DNA of 64,000 bases from Paramacrobiotus metropolitanus (Eukaryota > Tardigrada > Eutardigrada > Parachela > Macrobiotidae): the NCBI RefSeq assembly GCF_019649055.1, contig NW_026570246.1, positions 1,178,001 to 1,242,000 of the forward strand, written 5' to 3'. This document shows, in pieces, positions 1 to 11,384 of the stretch. The stretch's first letter is position 1. Every line of letters begins with the position of its first letter. The notes beneath the pieces are model-generated. The model ran no database searches and was not told where the DNA came from. It saw only the letters and a list, made by a program, of their open reading frames with translations. Made by a program: the position numbers and the translations under genes.

Positions 1-1691
1 ACGCGACTACGTTGTTAGGGTCTAAAAATTAAACTGCTGTACAGTAAACAAACGCAATCATATATATATACAGTACGATGCTACACGCTAATCATAATTA
101 CTGTTACTTTTATTGAAATTTTTTAAATTTTAGTTTTATAGGAGAATTGAAGAATTTACAGTGTTTAATTGTGATTGATTGTGATCGGTTCCCGTATAAT
201 AATGTCGCATGACTTTAGTGAATTTAACATTGTATGTAAATTTCCAGCTGCGGCATCATCGGGTGTGTTCAACAGGATCACCAATGAATCGGCCATTATA
301 TATAATTCAGCTGAATTTGATTACAATTCAATAACGCTTATTGATCCCTATACGTATAGTGGAACGGGCGCGCCAGTTATCACCTCCAAAGCTAACTTCC
401 CGATTTATAATTCGGGACGGCTGAGTATCAGGGACTGCCAGGCACTTGCTTACATATACGGATGTAACTCTGCCAACTGCCAAGACGGTATGCAGTTCAA
501 AAACAACTTGCATATTAATCATACGCTAACCAGTCAAATTTGGAAAAATTTTCACCCCGTGCTTTGGCATAGCTATAATAGGCTAGTAGCCTGCATTAAA
601 GTATTGTATAATCCTGCATGTCTGCATTTTAGTTTATGGATCCAACAATGTAATCTTTGGTCAACCTGTTACAACAGTACCGTCAGTAACTGTGGTTCCC
701 ACCGTTGCGCAAACTGGCTTATGCTCCCCAAATTTACAAATCAACGGTGCCTGGAATGATTATAGTCGGGGAAGAATTTATTACCTTAGCGGTAACTTGT
801 TGTATGGCGTAAGCAGCCAGAACGGGCAGATCATGGAGAACGGTGTGCCGTTAACCAGTGTTTTCCCCAGTGCTCCCAACAATATTGTTTCTGGATACTA
901 TCAAGCAGGATTAACGTATTTACTCGATTCGGTAATGTTGGAAATTCGCTTTGTGATTTTTTGTCTGATTTAGTCCAATCAAGCTTAAAGAAATATCCTG
1001 TTATACTATTTCAAAGAGTCATTATATTACCGGCTCTGTGTTTTTTAATTTCTTGCAGGTGGCTGCTAACTGCTGACGTTTTTTACAGAATGGAAATGTA
1101 TTTTTGTATCAAAACGGTAATCCCGTATCCCAATTGACGGGTGGATATACCAACATTCAGGGCGCATCAGCCTACGGAAACACTGCTAGTGCCACTAGCA
1201 ACATCAACGCTGTTGGAATTTACTGGGTGAACACAGGCCGATATATTGTTGTTACCGGCGTCCAGGGACAGTCGGCGGCTGTGACCTTAGCTTCGGTGTT
1301 CAGCTCCAACACGGCCGTATCCAGTGACCTAAACAACTATGGGATTCGGGAGATGTACAGCGTGACGGTAAACGGGCAGGAAAGATTAGTATTCCTGTAT
1401 CAACCTACGGACGGACGACCTTTACAGTACTTTGAAGCGGCGCCTTGTTCCACAACAACACTAGTGAATTCTTCCAACCAAGTTTGTTTAAACGTAAGCT
1501 CGTTAACCAGTTGGTCTACAGTTGAGGCCCGCCAGAAAAGGCTATACGATGGTAATTTTACTCTTAGGTTATGAATAATCCCAGACCATTTTCCTCTACT
1601 ATTCCAATCTGCTCCAACCAAGGCTGACCGGATGTATATGTTGTTCAATGACAAGAATATATTGTCACGCTTACGGAATACCAAAAGTTGA
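1..1691 (+). CDS. Astacin-like pseudoprotease copy 1 (5' partial) with hemopexin-like C-terminus
   Basis: This is the 3' part of a gene whose start lies outside the window. Likely exons are 248-487, 678-931, 1089-1493 and 1623-1691; all phases agree. The first encodes the end of an astacin fold, with FDYNSITLIDP in place of the usual Met-turn (YDYxSIMHY), so the Met-turn methionine is missing. Bases 1-20 may be the end of the preceding exon (RDYVV resembles the astacin RDxxV segment). The later exons encode about 230 residues unlike the other copies. They carry repeated blade-like segments (GRIYYLSGNLLYGV, GNVFLYQNG, RMYMLFNDKN) and cysteines near both ends, which suggests a hemopexin-type beta-propeller. 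That domain call is tentative. The zinc-site exon is not visible, so loss of activity is inferred from the Met-turn and from the neighbouring copies. Confidence 0.55.
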
Positions 1692-2267
1692 GGCGCTGTT
1701 TTCTGATTGGGAAGGATGTTTCATTTAAATTTTATCTATGAAGCAATCGCTTTTATCTAAATAAAAAATACACCGAGAGCTACGTTTGTCTGTACATAGT
1801 TATGCTATTACAGTAGCAATATGTGATCGTACAATTCATGTGTTACCTTTACGCTCGGGCCGCATAAGCTCTAAGAAAAATAGGGACTGATAAAACGGAC
1901 TACAACAATCAAAATACTCGTATATTTTGAGCCATTGTTACTGACTCCAAGGTATAATATTTTCTGATTGATCGAATAGGCCGGAAATTGTTAACTACAG
2001 AGGAGCGTAAACCTCCTTGGTTATGTTATATGCTTTCGAAGGTGTGCCAAAATTTGACATTTGTATCACTGCTGAACTTTTTATGAATATATTATCTCAA
2101 TAATCGCCTATTTGGCAAAACCGTAAGAATTATCGTCAAGTAGTGATGTACGTATTGACATGCATTGTACTAGCTTGCGCTATATTTGGAAATACAGTAA
2201 ATCTTGCAACGATGTGATGTAACTTTATACACGTCTCCTCTATATAGTGTACGGTCTCGTTTTTATC
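1692..2267. other. Intergenic spacer between astacin-like copies 1 and 2
   Basis: AT-rich sequence without an open frame that looks coding on either strand. A TATATTTG stretch near 2181 lies about 85 bases before the next start codon and could serve as a core promoter element, but this is weak. Confidence 0.4.
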
Positions 2268-3679
2268 ATGGAAGAACGGTTGTTCTCACATTCTTCCAGT
2301 CGGAAGCCGGATCTCATCAAACGGTTTGTGCGGGCTATCTTTATCCTCGTTTTGTTATTATGGAAGGGGACGTGTGGATTTGTGATCAGCACCGATTCGA
2401 CGTACGGAAGATGGCCCGGAGGAGACGTGTATTATGCCATACCTCAAAACGAATACAGTATGTAATTTAATACAATGCAATGCTAATAATAAAGATTCCG
2501 ATGTAACCTATACAAGTGCAGCTTATGACTATGTACAATGTACGATTATAAAGATCTTGTTGGATCACGGGGATTTTTTCACGGCTTTATCTGCATGATG
2601 GGGCAAAATTACTGTATGCATGACATTGTCATTGATTTATATATTTTATATCTGCAGATCTAATAGAATTAAACGTGATTCGAGAGGCAATGCTGCAAAT
2701 CCAAGCTGACAGTGGAAACTGCGTACGGTTTAGGGAAGTTAGCCTTCCAGCCCCACCTGGAATTTATTTTGTGGTCATCACACGTACGGGAGGGCTCAGT
2801 GGGTACGAGTACACAAAATCCTACCCTAAGGCAATAAAAATACTGACTGATAAAAAATTTTACTCTATGCCTAAAAGCGGACCACCAGGCAATATTCTGT
2901 TGTTTTTAGACCGAATTCCCTTACCTGCTATTCATTTCCGGGTATCATAAGCGGTCAATATGGACGCGGCCAGTACATGGCTATGCAACCCGGTATTAAT
3001 GGCTGCCTGGGCAATCGCCGCCAAGCCATGCGCATACTGGCCAGCCTGCTCGGACTGCGGTCGGAGCATAACAAACCAAATCGTGATACGTTTCTTCTTG
3101 TTAACACGAACAACATTAATCCTGGTTCGTTTCCTGTGACATATCGATCACTTTGTACTGACTGGTTACCCCGAATGTATTGATCATTAATTTTTGTGCT
3201 AATGTTTTCCTTTCTATAGTGGGGATGTTAAATCAAGTTTTTAATACATACGATCGCAACAAAGTGATTTTCGACCAGGATAATTTTGACTTCAACTCCA
3301 TAACACTGTTGGATCCATTTACCTTTACCTCCAATGGAAATCCAACCATTACCGCCAAAGGCGGATTTAACATTCAAAACGTTGGGAGGTTGTCCGTTAC
3401 GGACTGCACCGCAATAAAAGTCATGTACCAATGCCCTTCCGTCCAGTGCGCAGATTGTGGGTGAAACAATGAACTTCGCAAATGCCTCGCCATTGTATCT
3501 AATTACAAAAAATTTTAAAAAACAGGTGCTTATGTGAATGAATGTTTTGTTGTGTTACAGTGTATGGTAACAGCGCTTTTCCGGTTTTCACTCTGGGCCC
3601 GCCTGCACCAACAATAGCGCCGACCGTTGCTGGAACCACTACGACAACACCAGTTCTACGGCCAGATTTCAAGAAATAA
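2268..3679 (+). CDS. Astacin-like pseudoprotease copy 2
   Basis: Five exons (2268-2457, 2658-2802, 2910-3124, 3220-3456, 3561-3679) with consistent phases give about 301 residues. The first carries a hydrophobic leader (residues about 20-40) and then RWPGG, the usual start of a mature astacin catalytic domain. In the zinc-site region (3031-3069) the family pattern HExxHxxGxxHE reads RILASLLGLRSE. The three histidine ligands become Arg, Ser and Ser, and the catalytic Glu becomes Ile, while the Gly, the following EH and the KPNRD segment are kept. The Met-turn reads FDFNSITLLDP. The protein should therefore fold like an astacin but not bind catalytic zinc. The tail is Pro/Thr-rich. An AATAAA overlaps the stop codon. 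The start was chosen as the ATG nearest the leader peptide. Confidence 0.8.
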
Positions 3680-4407
3680 ATGAAAATTGATGTGCTTCTC
3701 TGAGTTGCAGTTGTGATAATTGTAAAAATACTGTCTTTTTCTCCAGTTCCATATAAGTTTCTTTAGTCACCAAAATTTTGACGAGAAACTCTCCGTGCTG
3801 TTTTAGGGCAATGACGTACGTATGCCACTGGCAAAGATACGCGGAAGTCTCAATGTTTCATTAATAACATCGGTGTAAAAAGAAAAACAAGCATAATATT
3901 TTCAGCGTCCAAGTACTTTGCTGTACAATCGATTTTGGTTATTACTTCATAATTGTAATAATATATTGTGTAGACTGTGATGTATGGCGCTATACATTAT
4001 TATCTACGCTAAAGGTGGAAGTTGGTAGCAGCTTCACCCTTTGCGTGTCCCTAAAACGTTAATGACAAGCGGATAAACAATTACAGCGCTAAATTTTAAT
4101 TGCTGCACCTACAGTAACCGTAAGCAAATGAAACAATGTACACCTGCGCGTTATTACTCATTTCCCGCAAACAGCACTTCAACGACTTGGAAGAAAAACG
4201 TATGGCATGAACTTGGTCAGCGTTAATTCTCAAGTATTTTACGGTAATCAGAAGGCCCGGTGATCAAAATCGCAAACGAGGAATATTTTATGTAATTGAC
4301 CGGATGTCGGTAATTCATCTGTTATTGTGATTCGGTCTCTTGTAGTACTATTAACCATTTAACATTTGATTGTTCTGGTTTTTTCTATCGTCTTTAGAAT
4401 TCTAAAA
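3680..4407. other. Intergenic spacer between copies 2 and 3
   Basis: No coding-like frame, RNA gene or clear repeat is visible. The sequence is AT-rich and probably holds the copy 2 3' UTR and the copy 3 promoter. Confidence 0.4.
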
Positions 4408-7308
4408 ATGAAGTCTTTCTCCAAATGGTTCCGTATTTGGAAGTTAATATGGCTGCATTTATTGTTCGCTCAATCTTGTGTAATCAACAATGACCCGGCA
4501 TATACCAAATGGACTGGTGGGCGGATACCATTTTACCTTACTCCCAGCGATTACAGTAAGCATGTTTTTGCTTGGTTTATAGCTAAATACATTAATAAAT
4601 TTATAACTAGACAAATTACCCACTTAGGTAACAAAAATACGAGAAACTGTTTTTATTGTATCCGTCCGGGATAAATTTATACCTAGTCTTCAATTTGGAG
4701 GCATATCGGTTCAACGCTGCATATAAATATACGAACGCATTGATTGATATGATTTAAAACAATTTAAGTTATTTGTCAATGGTGATATGTTTGTACGTCT
4801 ATTCGCAACGAAGGAATGTGCTTCTTCCATTTAATTTTTCTAGGTAACGATGAAAGGAACCTAATCTTGCAAGCAATGCAGACCATAATGAGCAATACAG
4901 GAGGTATAATTTACACTAATTTCGATGCGTAATGTTTGACATACAGACATATCTGTACAGTACTTTAATATCTCCTGCGCACTATTGATTGCTCGATGCT
5001 TTCTTCAAGGATGCATACAATTCCAGCTGCTTAATTCTCCTCCGACTCCTGGTACTATGAACTACGTCATAATCTCCAAAAACGGAGGACCTGGGTAAGT
5101 CAACAGACTCACGGTGTGCAAGTACATGTTAATTATTGTACTTTTCGCCGGTATTAATATAGGCATATCTATATTATAAGCAAGATATCGACTATTGTGC
5201 ATGGCCACATAACATTTTGTGCAGTTTTCGTCACCGTATAAAGTAAGATAGACTACGTAGTTGTCAATCAGTAAAAACCCAGTTGGCGGACACATTACTT
5301 AGAGTAGTAAATATAAAGAGAAAGGACTAAAACTGTTGATCTTCTTTTGTTACTCACATACTTCAGTGGTAGGAAGCCATCAAGTACGTGAGATGAACTT
5401 GATTACCGAGCGTTAAACCGTAGTTTACATAATAATCTACTATAGATTGTTTTACAACGCAGTTTCTTTGTAAAACATAAATGTTTTAACGCGTACACTT
5501 TACATACTTACTTAATCGTTAAGGGCGAAGTCAGGCCTTTTATACCGCTCCGAATCAGCCAGACCGGTGCGTTAAAGGAAACAAACTAGAAAATGAAGCA
5601 ATGGGAGAAACAGTGCGAAGCGAGATTAGGTGTTAGGTTACAGTTATGGCATGGAGTTATCTGAATTTATCTGCAAATCGTGTTAAAATTTTTTTTTTGG
5701 TTGTAACCAGTTGAGATTGTCCGGGAATCTGACGTTCGTTCCGTATTCGATCACCTGCACCGTGCAACTTTTATAATACAGAAGGGTAGGGTACCACAGG
5801 AACATGCGCTTGCTGCACATATCATTTCAGGGAACGGATTGTTTTACCATTTTCTGTGGGCAGAAAATCCTACAATTAGACATAAACCTAAAATTAGTTA
5901 CGGTATGTAAGAGGCTTTACAGTTAATTCAAGTAAAAGGAAATTGTCATTTAATGCGCATTTTTGCGACAAGCTTCTATAAGTACCAAACTACTAATGTC
6001 TTTTACTAATGTGCAGAACACCTTCTCCAACATGTTTTTCCTATCCCGGAATGATCGCCGGTCAGCTTGGACTACAAGGTCAGCACATGAGCATACAGGG
6101 TGGAAATAGCGGTTGCATGGGAAGCGTCAAGGCCGTGATGCGCATGCTGGCCAGTCTGATCGGACTACGGTCCGAGCACAACAAACCGAACAACCGCGCG
6201 CAGTTTATCCAAATTAATCCCTCCAACGTGGAAAGCCGCGTACAGCCGTATGTGCCTCTCAACCAATACGACCCTAGCAGGGTGTGCTTTGACCCCGACT
6301 TTGATTACAATTCCATCACTCTCATTGATCCCAACCAATTCAGCGGGAACGGCGCTCCGGTTATTCAGAGCCTGGGAAGACCGCTGCTCAACACGGGTCA
6401 ACTGAGCCGCAAAGACTGCCAAGGCATTGCCTTATACTACCGCGATCAATCAGGCTCCTGCAACGCCAACAATTGTCCTGATCGTAAGACTTTTTTAGCT
6501 ACGGTAGTGTTGTAGTTGTTTGTGATTGGTTACCGCTTTTTTTCTTAAAGCTTACAATGCTGGTGGATTGACACAAATGCCACAGTGTGGTGCCCAGTCA
6601 AGTCAGATCGGGCTGCAGTCAACCAATTTGATTGGTCAACAACCGACAATTGGAGGCCAGTTTCAGCCGGTTATTGGCGGGCAGATACCCGGAATCAATC
6701 CGACGAATCCACAACAGCCAATCAACAATTTCATTCCGCAGCAGCCATTTAATCCACAGCAGCCAATCAACACTTTTCCATCGAATATCCAGCCCTCGGT
6801 TAACGTCAATAACGGTCCACAGACTCCCAACTTAGTCCCACCGATAGGAGCCCAGAATCCCACGATTCCCGTGCAGCCAATCAACACCATCCCCATCAAC
6901 AATAACCCTTTTAACAACATTCCAAATAACAACATTCCCAATAACAACTTTCCCAACAACAACTTTCCCAATAATAACTTTCCCAATAACAACATTCCCA
7001 ATAACAACTTTCCCAACAACTTTCCCAATAACAACATCCCCAATAACAATCCTTTAAACAACAATATTCCCAATGTTCCTTTCAATCCGACCAATAACAA
7101 CAATCTGTTTCCTAATGACCCGTTGAATTTTCCCGGTAATAATAACAACAACATCCTGCAGCCGAATAATCCCAACATTCCCTTCAATAACAATATCCCT
7201 AGCAACATTGTCCCGAACAATCCCAGTAATCCGTTTAACAACAATTTTCCCAATAACAATATTCCTAATTCTGGATTTTCAAATCCGGGCGATTTCGGTC
7301 GCAAGTGA
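4408..7308 (+). CDS. Astacin-like pseudoprotease copy 3 with Asn/Pro-rich repeat tail
   Basis: Exons 4408-4555, 4844-4903, 5010-5094, 6017-6483 and 6551-7308 give about 505 residues. A leader peptide is followed by a KWTGG variant of the astacin start. The zinc-site region (6141-6179) reads RMLASLIGLRSE, so all ligands and the catalytic Glu are lost. The Met-turn is FDYNSITLIDP. Two exons that are separate in copies 2, 4 and 5 are fused here into 6017-6483, and an exon that is whole in those copies is split in two. The 922-base intron 5095-6016 is far longer than its counterparts and shows nothing recognisable. The last exon encodes about 250 residues dominated by Asn and Pro, with IPNNN and FPNNN repeats, resembling extracellular structural or cuticle-type low-complexity tails. 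A poly(A) signal lies at 7410. Confidence 0.8.
6905..7060 (+). repeat. Minisatellite encoding IPNNN/FPNNN repeats
   Basis: About ten imperfect copies of a 15-base unit of the type TTTCCCAATAACAAC run in tandem inside the last exon of copy 3. They encode alternating Ile/Phe-Pro-Asn-Asn-Asn units. Such a tract can change length by slippage. Confidence 0.85.
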
Positions 7309-8248
7309 TTTAACGAATTCTTGTGCGATTGAGCTATTTTGTGCGATTTGTACGTTTGTAGTCTGATCGGCATACTTGTTCTGTATTCAAATTTTGCTTT
7401 TTCTGATGCAATAAACTACCAAATGTTTGGAACCGATTGTGTTGGAGAGATCAGTTGTCTGCAACTCTGCATTATTACCATATCAGGGACAAAATTTCCG
7501 GCTGGCGTCAAAAAAGTCGAGACATGCAAATATGCCGACGGTGCTCTTTAAGCTACAAGTGAATGTTTGATGAAAATATTAATATACTTATTGCAGAATA
7601 CAACGATTTACAGCATTCGAGTAAAGAAATTTGTGCAGTGTGCAGACAGTGCAATGATGATATCGGTTATACTTTTCAGTTGATCCTGTTAACTCAAGTA
7701 CTTCGTACATAGCTTTGCAAAGTAAGAGGGTAAAATACTTTTTTGTTTTGTACTTATTCTTCAGAAATTAACGATCTCTCTGCAAACAATAAACAAATTG
7801 TAGTACCAAAACCCTTTATTAAGCTTGCATGTTAGTTTCTCTGTTAGGAAAAAGAATTTCACGTGCTCATTTGGTTAGTCAGCCGACTCAGCCACAAAAA
7901 ATCTTGGCGCATCATCACCGAAATAACCGGAAACAGCCAAACCAAGGCTTAAATGCGTCAGGTCTTCCCAAAAATTAAGAAACGTATGCAAATCTGTGAC
8001 TGTCTAAGGTTGATGAAGTAAGCCGTTAATCAACTTACAACTGCAACAATTTTTGCCTTAATTTTGACCGGCGTTTCTGAAGATTCTTACTTATGTTTCT
8101 TACTTATGTTGTTTAATGAAGACAATATCCGTCATGGTGTAAAACGATCAAGCACTAAAACAGGGATTTGCCAACTGTGCATCAGTCCAAATCTGGGTAG
8201 TATTTGTTGCTTGTTATTAATTGTCAGTAGATATTGCAACGGATTACG
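7309..8248. other. Intergenic: 3' UTR of copy 3 and spacer
   Basis: Holds an AATAAA poly(A) signal at 7410-7415, about 100 bases after the stop of copy 3. The rest shows no supported gene. Confidence 0.5.
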
Positions 8249-9422
8249 ATGAACAGTTTCGCAGTAGTTCTTGTCCTTTGCAAGTTTTTCTTGATTGCGA
8301 ATAGTTACGTTTTGAATAGCGATCCAACTTATCAAAGATGGCCTGGGAAAACAATTCCTTATTATTTTCAGCCTGGAGATTACTGTAAGGTGACCTTAGC
8401 GTACAACTTATTTGCACGTTTAATTTTTGCAAAGGTTTTTTTTATAAGCTCAACAAGAAACCAGCGTCATGACATCAGCTATGCAACAAATTACCAGTGA
8501 TATGGGCGGTCAGTTCACTTTTGTACCACGGACAACTGCTGTTAACAACGGGCAAAACTTTGTAATTATTTCCAAATCTGGATCGGGAACTTCGCGGTAA
8601 GTGTACATAATGATAAACAGGGAGCTTTGTGCGTGTAGCACCAAAATCCTTTTAACGCATAAATTTAGAATTCCGGCTACGACGTGCGCAACCTTTCCGG
8701 GCATGCAGTATAATCAGAATGGATACGGGCAGTACATGGCTATGATCAGTGGGACAAATGGATGCTTAGGTAGCATTCGGGAGGCTATGCGGTTATTCGT
8801 CTACTTAATGGGATTGCGTTCGGAACATCGAAAACCGACGAGGGATAATTTACTGACGGTCAACAATGCACTTATGACACAGCGTACGTGCAGAAGATAA
8901 TTAATTTTAACATCCGTGCATAAAATTAAGGGGAGCAAAAGTTTGATGTTTTAATGGAGGTTTGGCATTTTTCGACAGCTGCTCAGTCCACCAGCGCCAC
9001 TGCACCATACCCTACTTCAGTTGTTCTTTATAATCCTGGAGCAATTGATTATAATTCTATTACTTTACTGGATGACCAAACATATACCAATTCTCCGGGC
9101 ACGAACATTATTACGTCCAATATCGGCCAACCCATCTTCAATAACGGACGCCTTAGTATACAGGACTGTCAAGCACTGGGCTTTTATTATTCCATTGCAA
9201 GCACCGTCTGCCAAAATCGTACGTATTCTATGTTTAAGCTCTTAATAATATTATTTATTGATTTGCGCCGAATTTAGCTAATACGTGCACAGCATAAAAA
9301 ATTAACAACTATGTAAAGACTATATTCTTCTATCTCGTTAAATTTTTGCAGCGTTCTTGAACGGGAATATTCCGCCTGCCAATTCACCCAGCACTGGGAG
9401 CGGTGGGACCGACATTGGATAA
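8249..9422 (+). CDS. Astacin-like pseudoprotease copy 4
   Basis: Exons 8249-8384, 8449-8596, 8669-8883, 8979-9218 and 9352-9422 give about 269 residues. A signal peptide (residues about 1-19, ending near LIANS) precedes the RWPGK start of the astacin domain. The zinc-site segment (8790-8828) reads RLFVYLMGLRSE instead of HExxHxxGxxHE. The KPTRD segment and IDYNSITLLDD Met-turn region follow. The cysteine of the usual CIRF motif is absent here, unlike in copy 2. The tail is short and ends in DIG. Copy 5 is its closest relative by exon sizes and tail sequence, so the two look like the most recent duplication in the cluster. Confidence 0.82.
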
Positions 9423-10205
9423 ACACTTACCGTAATTACGCAAAATTATTGTTATTATCGCCAAACTATGTAATAATTCGATTATAACCCTTTTTATCAT
9501 AATATGCCAACAACTTGCATTCGATAACCAACAGTGCAATTGTATACGTTTATAAATGGCGACCGAATTCGTAATTCGAGATTTTAGAATTTACCAGTAA
9601 TGGTGAACTGCTCACGTGCTTACTGCTCACAGGCACAACGTGTACTGCATCTAGAAACACCATATATGCCATTATAATCGTTTGCGACAGAAACAAAATT
9701 ATCTACTGCTCTGCTTAGTTACTATCATGTATTACGTATTTCTGTTATTTTTATGCATAGCCGTTACCATTATAGTATGCATCATCTAAAAGTTACGGAA
9801 TACGTAGTAACCATACAGAATACGTACCAGTAATTATATACAGTAATGAATTTTCCGTTTGGTTCAATTAAATGGACGACTGACTGGATTTGGAAGTCAG
9901 CTGCAACTTGAAGGCCATTCAAATTTGGCTCAAAATGTGCTATTTCATCAAAAACTGTACCAATTAAAATCATACCGGGATTTACACCCTTGAATTTTCT
10001 TCATCTAACTATTGTAAGGTGCTCAGAAACTCACACGTAGTACAGTGCTGACGTACAAGTACAATTATGGTTAATCTAACCTAAATTTATTTATTCCCTC
10101 GACATGAACATCATAAACTCTTAAAATTTTAACCGGTAATCAGCTTAAGATTTCAGAACCAAAAAGTTTATATACAGCAGTATTTTTACAATCTGTTGTA
10201 CAATT
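9423..10205. other. Intergenic spacer between copies 4 and 5
   Basis: AT-rich with no coding-like frame. The promoter of copy 5 lies at its right end. Confidence 0.4.
10165..10174 (+). promoter_or_regulatory. Possible TATA box of astacin-like copy 5
   Basis: A TTTATATACA sequence lies about 35 bases before the start codon at 10206. If it is used, the 5' UTR is only a few bases long. Confidence 0.3.
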
Positions 10206-11384
10206 ATGGAGCTCCCTTGTGCAGTGCTTGTTTGCTTTCTGAGGATTTTTAAAGTTTCGCAAGTCAACAGTTTCGTCATCAATACCGATCCAACATATCC
10301 GCGTTGGCCCGGAAGAACCATTCCCTATTATTTCAATCCAGGGGACTACAGTAAGTTGTTTTCCGGAATTAATTCCCCATTTCCATAAATAATAAAGTTG
10401 TCAAACTTTTCGCCGGCTCTTTTGCAGTTTTGATATCTTCCTCTATAATTTTTTATAGGTCAAGCTGAAATGACGCTCATGCAAGCGGCCATGACGCAGA
10501 TTAGTAGCGATATGGGCAACCAGTTCCAGTTCATACAACGGACATCTTCCGCTAACAATGGTCAGAGCTTCGTGATTATTTCCCGATCCGGATCATCTAC
10601 GTCACAGTAAGGCAGAGTTATTATAATCCAGGAAAGCTTGCGTAATGGTGATATCCACATAGGCAATATTGCCGCATATGTACACGTATTTCGTATTAGA
10701 ACGCCGGCTCAAACATGCGTGACCTTTCCCGGTATGGTGTACAATCAGAATGGAGTGGGTCAGTATATGTCCATGGTACCCGGCAGAGACGGTTGTTTGC
10801 TAAACATCCGGCAAGCTATGCGATTGTTTGTCTCTCTTATGGGTTTGCGGTCAGAGCACAGAAAACCTTCTCGGGATACTTTTATTACGTTCGACAACAC
10901 CGTCATGACACCGGGTAAGCCGTGTGCTGGCTTAAGTAGACCACTACAATACACAGTTCTGCTTTCTATTCTAGTTGCTCAGGCGGCTGGATCCCTTGCA
11001 CCATATAATCCATCGCAAGTTCTTAGTAATAGTGCAACGATGGACTATAATTCAATAACGCTATTGGATGACCAAACGTTCACAACTACTCCTGGAGACA
11101 GTATAATTGACGCGAATCTCGGGCAGCCCATATTTAATTCTGGAAGACTCAGCCTACAAGACTGCCAGGCATTGGGATTTTTGTACTCTATTGCTACGAC
11201 AGTCTGTCAAAACCGTAAGCTTATGAGTTACAGTACACTTTGACTACACACTGAATGAATTTATTAATTTCAAATTTTAAAAACTTGATAACGACTATAT
11301 TTACTTTTAGCATTTTTAAACGGAAATATACCTCCTGCCAACAATCCAAACAACGGAGTGCCATCAGGGCCAGACATTGGATAA
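10206..11384 (+). CDS. Astacin-like pseudoprotease copy 5
   Basis: Exons 10206-10350, 10459-10606, 10700-10914, 10975-11214 and 11311-11384 give about 273 residues. The layout matches copy 4: signal peptide, RWPGR start, zinc-site segment RLFVSLMGLRSE (10821-10859), KPSRD, then MDYNSITLLDD in place of the Met-turn. No zinc ligand or catalytic Glu remains. The tail reads FLNGNIPPAN and ends in DIG, as in copy 4. No frame breaks or premature stops are seen, so the gene appears to be kept under selection as a non-catalytic secreted protein; that last point is inference. Confidence 0.82.

Noticed and set aside
6663-7373. Long Leu/Gly-rich frame on the minus strand
   Set aside because: It is the antisense shadow of the Asn/Pro repeat tail.
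7339-7551. Open frame with a hydrophobic start just after astacin-like copy 3
   Set aside because: It has no ATG and contains the AATAAA at 7410, so it is most likely 3' UTR.
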